From positions 1 to 5,959 of the forward strand of contig CAYMUC010000145.1 in NCBI GenBank assembly GCA_964393535.1: DNA of 5,959 nucleotides, in the 5' to 3' direction. Positions 5,590-5,959 of this stretch are shown in pieces. Made by a program: the position numbers and the translations under genes. The notes beneath the pieces were generated by a model that was not told the origin of the DNA, made no database searches, and was given only the letters and a program-made list of their open reading frames with translations. Numbering within the stretch: the first letter of the stretch is position 1; each line of letters starts with the position of its first letter. This DNA is from CAYMUC01 sp964393535. GTDB taxonomy: Bacteria; Actinomycetota; Acidimicrobiia; Acidimicrobiales; Ilumatobacteraceae.

Positions 5590-5959
5590 TTGTCCGATAC
5601 CACGACCGCCCCGTCCAGTTCCATGGGAACCTTCGACGACGAGGGCAACTACACCCCCCGCCAGGTCACCGCAGACGATCTCGGCATGTCCTTTGCCGAT
5701 GCCATCGCCGGAACCCTCGTCGATGTCGAAGACGGCCAGCTCGTCTCCGGCACCGTCGTCAAGGTTGACCGTGACGAGGTGCTCCTCGATATCGGCTACA
5801 AGTCCGAGGGCGTCATCCCATCTCGCGAGTTGAGTATTCGCAACGACGTCAACCCGCACGAAATCGTGTCGGTGGGTGAGCGGGTCGAAGCGCTGGTGCT
5901 GCAGAAGGAAGACAAAGAGGGTCGTCTGATCCTGTCGAAGAAGCGCGCCCAATACGAAA
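5590..5959 (+). CDS. rpsA: 30S ribosomal protein S1, N-terminal part, truncated by window edge
   Basis: S1 is a ribosome-associated RNA-binding protein that helps load mRNA on the 30S subunit; it is built of tandem S1 (OB-fold) domains. The window holds about 123 codons: an acidic lead (GTFDDEGNYTPRQ, then ADDLGMSFADAIAGTL), then the first S1 domain from about residue 49 (LVSGTVVKVDRDEVLLDIG, then YKSEGVIPSRELSI). It continues through VEALVLQKEDKEGRLILSKK to QYE at the right edge. Further S1 repeats should follow outside the window. The start is uncertain. TTG 5590 gives MSDTTTAPSSSMGTFDD, with a weak GAAAG 10 bases upstream. ATG 5623 is 11 residues shorter and has no Shine-Dalgarno at all. 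I prefer TTG 5590 because MSDTT-type low-complexity leads are common in actinobacterial S1. Gene identity is secure; only the start is in doubt. Confidence 0.93.
   Translation, partial: MSDTTTAPSSSMGTFDDEGNYTPRQVTADDLGMSFADAIAGTLVDVEDGQLVSGTVVKVDRDEVLLDIGYKSEGVIPSRELSIRNDVNPHEIVSVGERVEALVLQKEDKEGRLILSKKRAQYE

Noticed and set aside
5482..5952. 156-codon minus-strand open frame opposite rpsA
   Set aside because: It is antisense to the S1 domain coding sequence and its leader; no product features.

Overview
This 5,959-base window is GC-rich and looks like chromosomal housekeeping DNA from an actinobacterium. The order pdtaR-type ANTAR regulator, polA, rpsA on one strand is a known actinobacterial arrangement. 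The regulator closely resembles mycobacterial PdtaR. The acidic N-terminal lead of ribosomal protein S1 and the methyltransferase between polA and rpsA suggest, less firmly, the class Acidimicrobiia. No mobile element, RNA gene, CRISPR array or defence system was seen.

Layout. Bases 1-1162 (minus strand) hold the first 387 codons of a 4-alpha-glucanotransferase (MalQ); the rest runs off the left edge. A 39-bp divergent gap (1163-1201) separates it from a plus-strand series that fills the rest of the window. That series is a 94-residue helical/coiled-coil protein (1202-1486), a PdtaR-like response regulator with an ANTAR RNA-binding domain (1550-2125), DNA polymerase I (2122-4770), a class I SAM-dependent methyltransferase (4767-5522), and the 5' part of rpsA (from about 5590 to the right edge). 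There is no gene-free stretch over 300 bases.

How the genes fit together. The pdtaR/polA and polA/methyltransferase junctions are both 4-base GTGA overlaps, and no convincing promoter is visible between 1202 and 5520, so these genes are probably one transcription unit with coupled translation. A TANNNT hexamer (TAGCAT) lies just ahead of the first gene, placed so that the mRNA could be leaderless. The same hexamer recurs at the end of the methyltransferase gene, ahead of an rpsA leader of about 60 bases with a possible hairpin. PolA keeps its 5'-nuclease and polymerase catalytic residues. It has lost the proofreading exonuclease residues and has Tyr where E. coli Pol I has Phe762.

I found no convincing new biological system. 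The items most worth a second look are the compact, divergent MalQ N-terminal half, the unassigned 94-residue protein and methyltransferase tied to pdtaR-polA-rpsA, and the possible leaderless promoter and rpsA leader structure.
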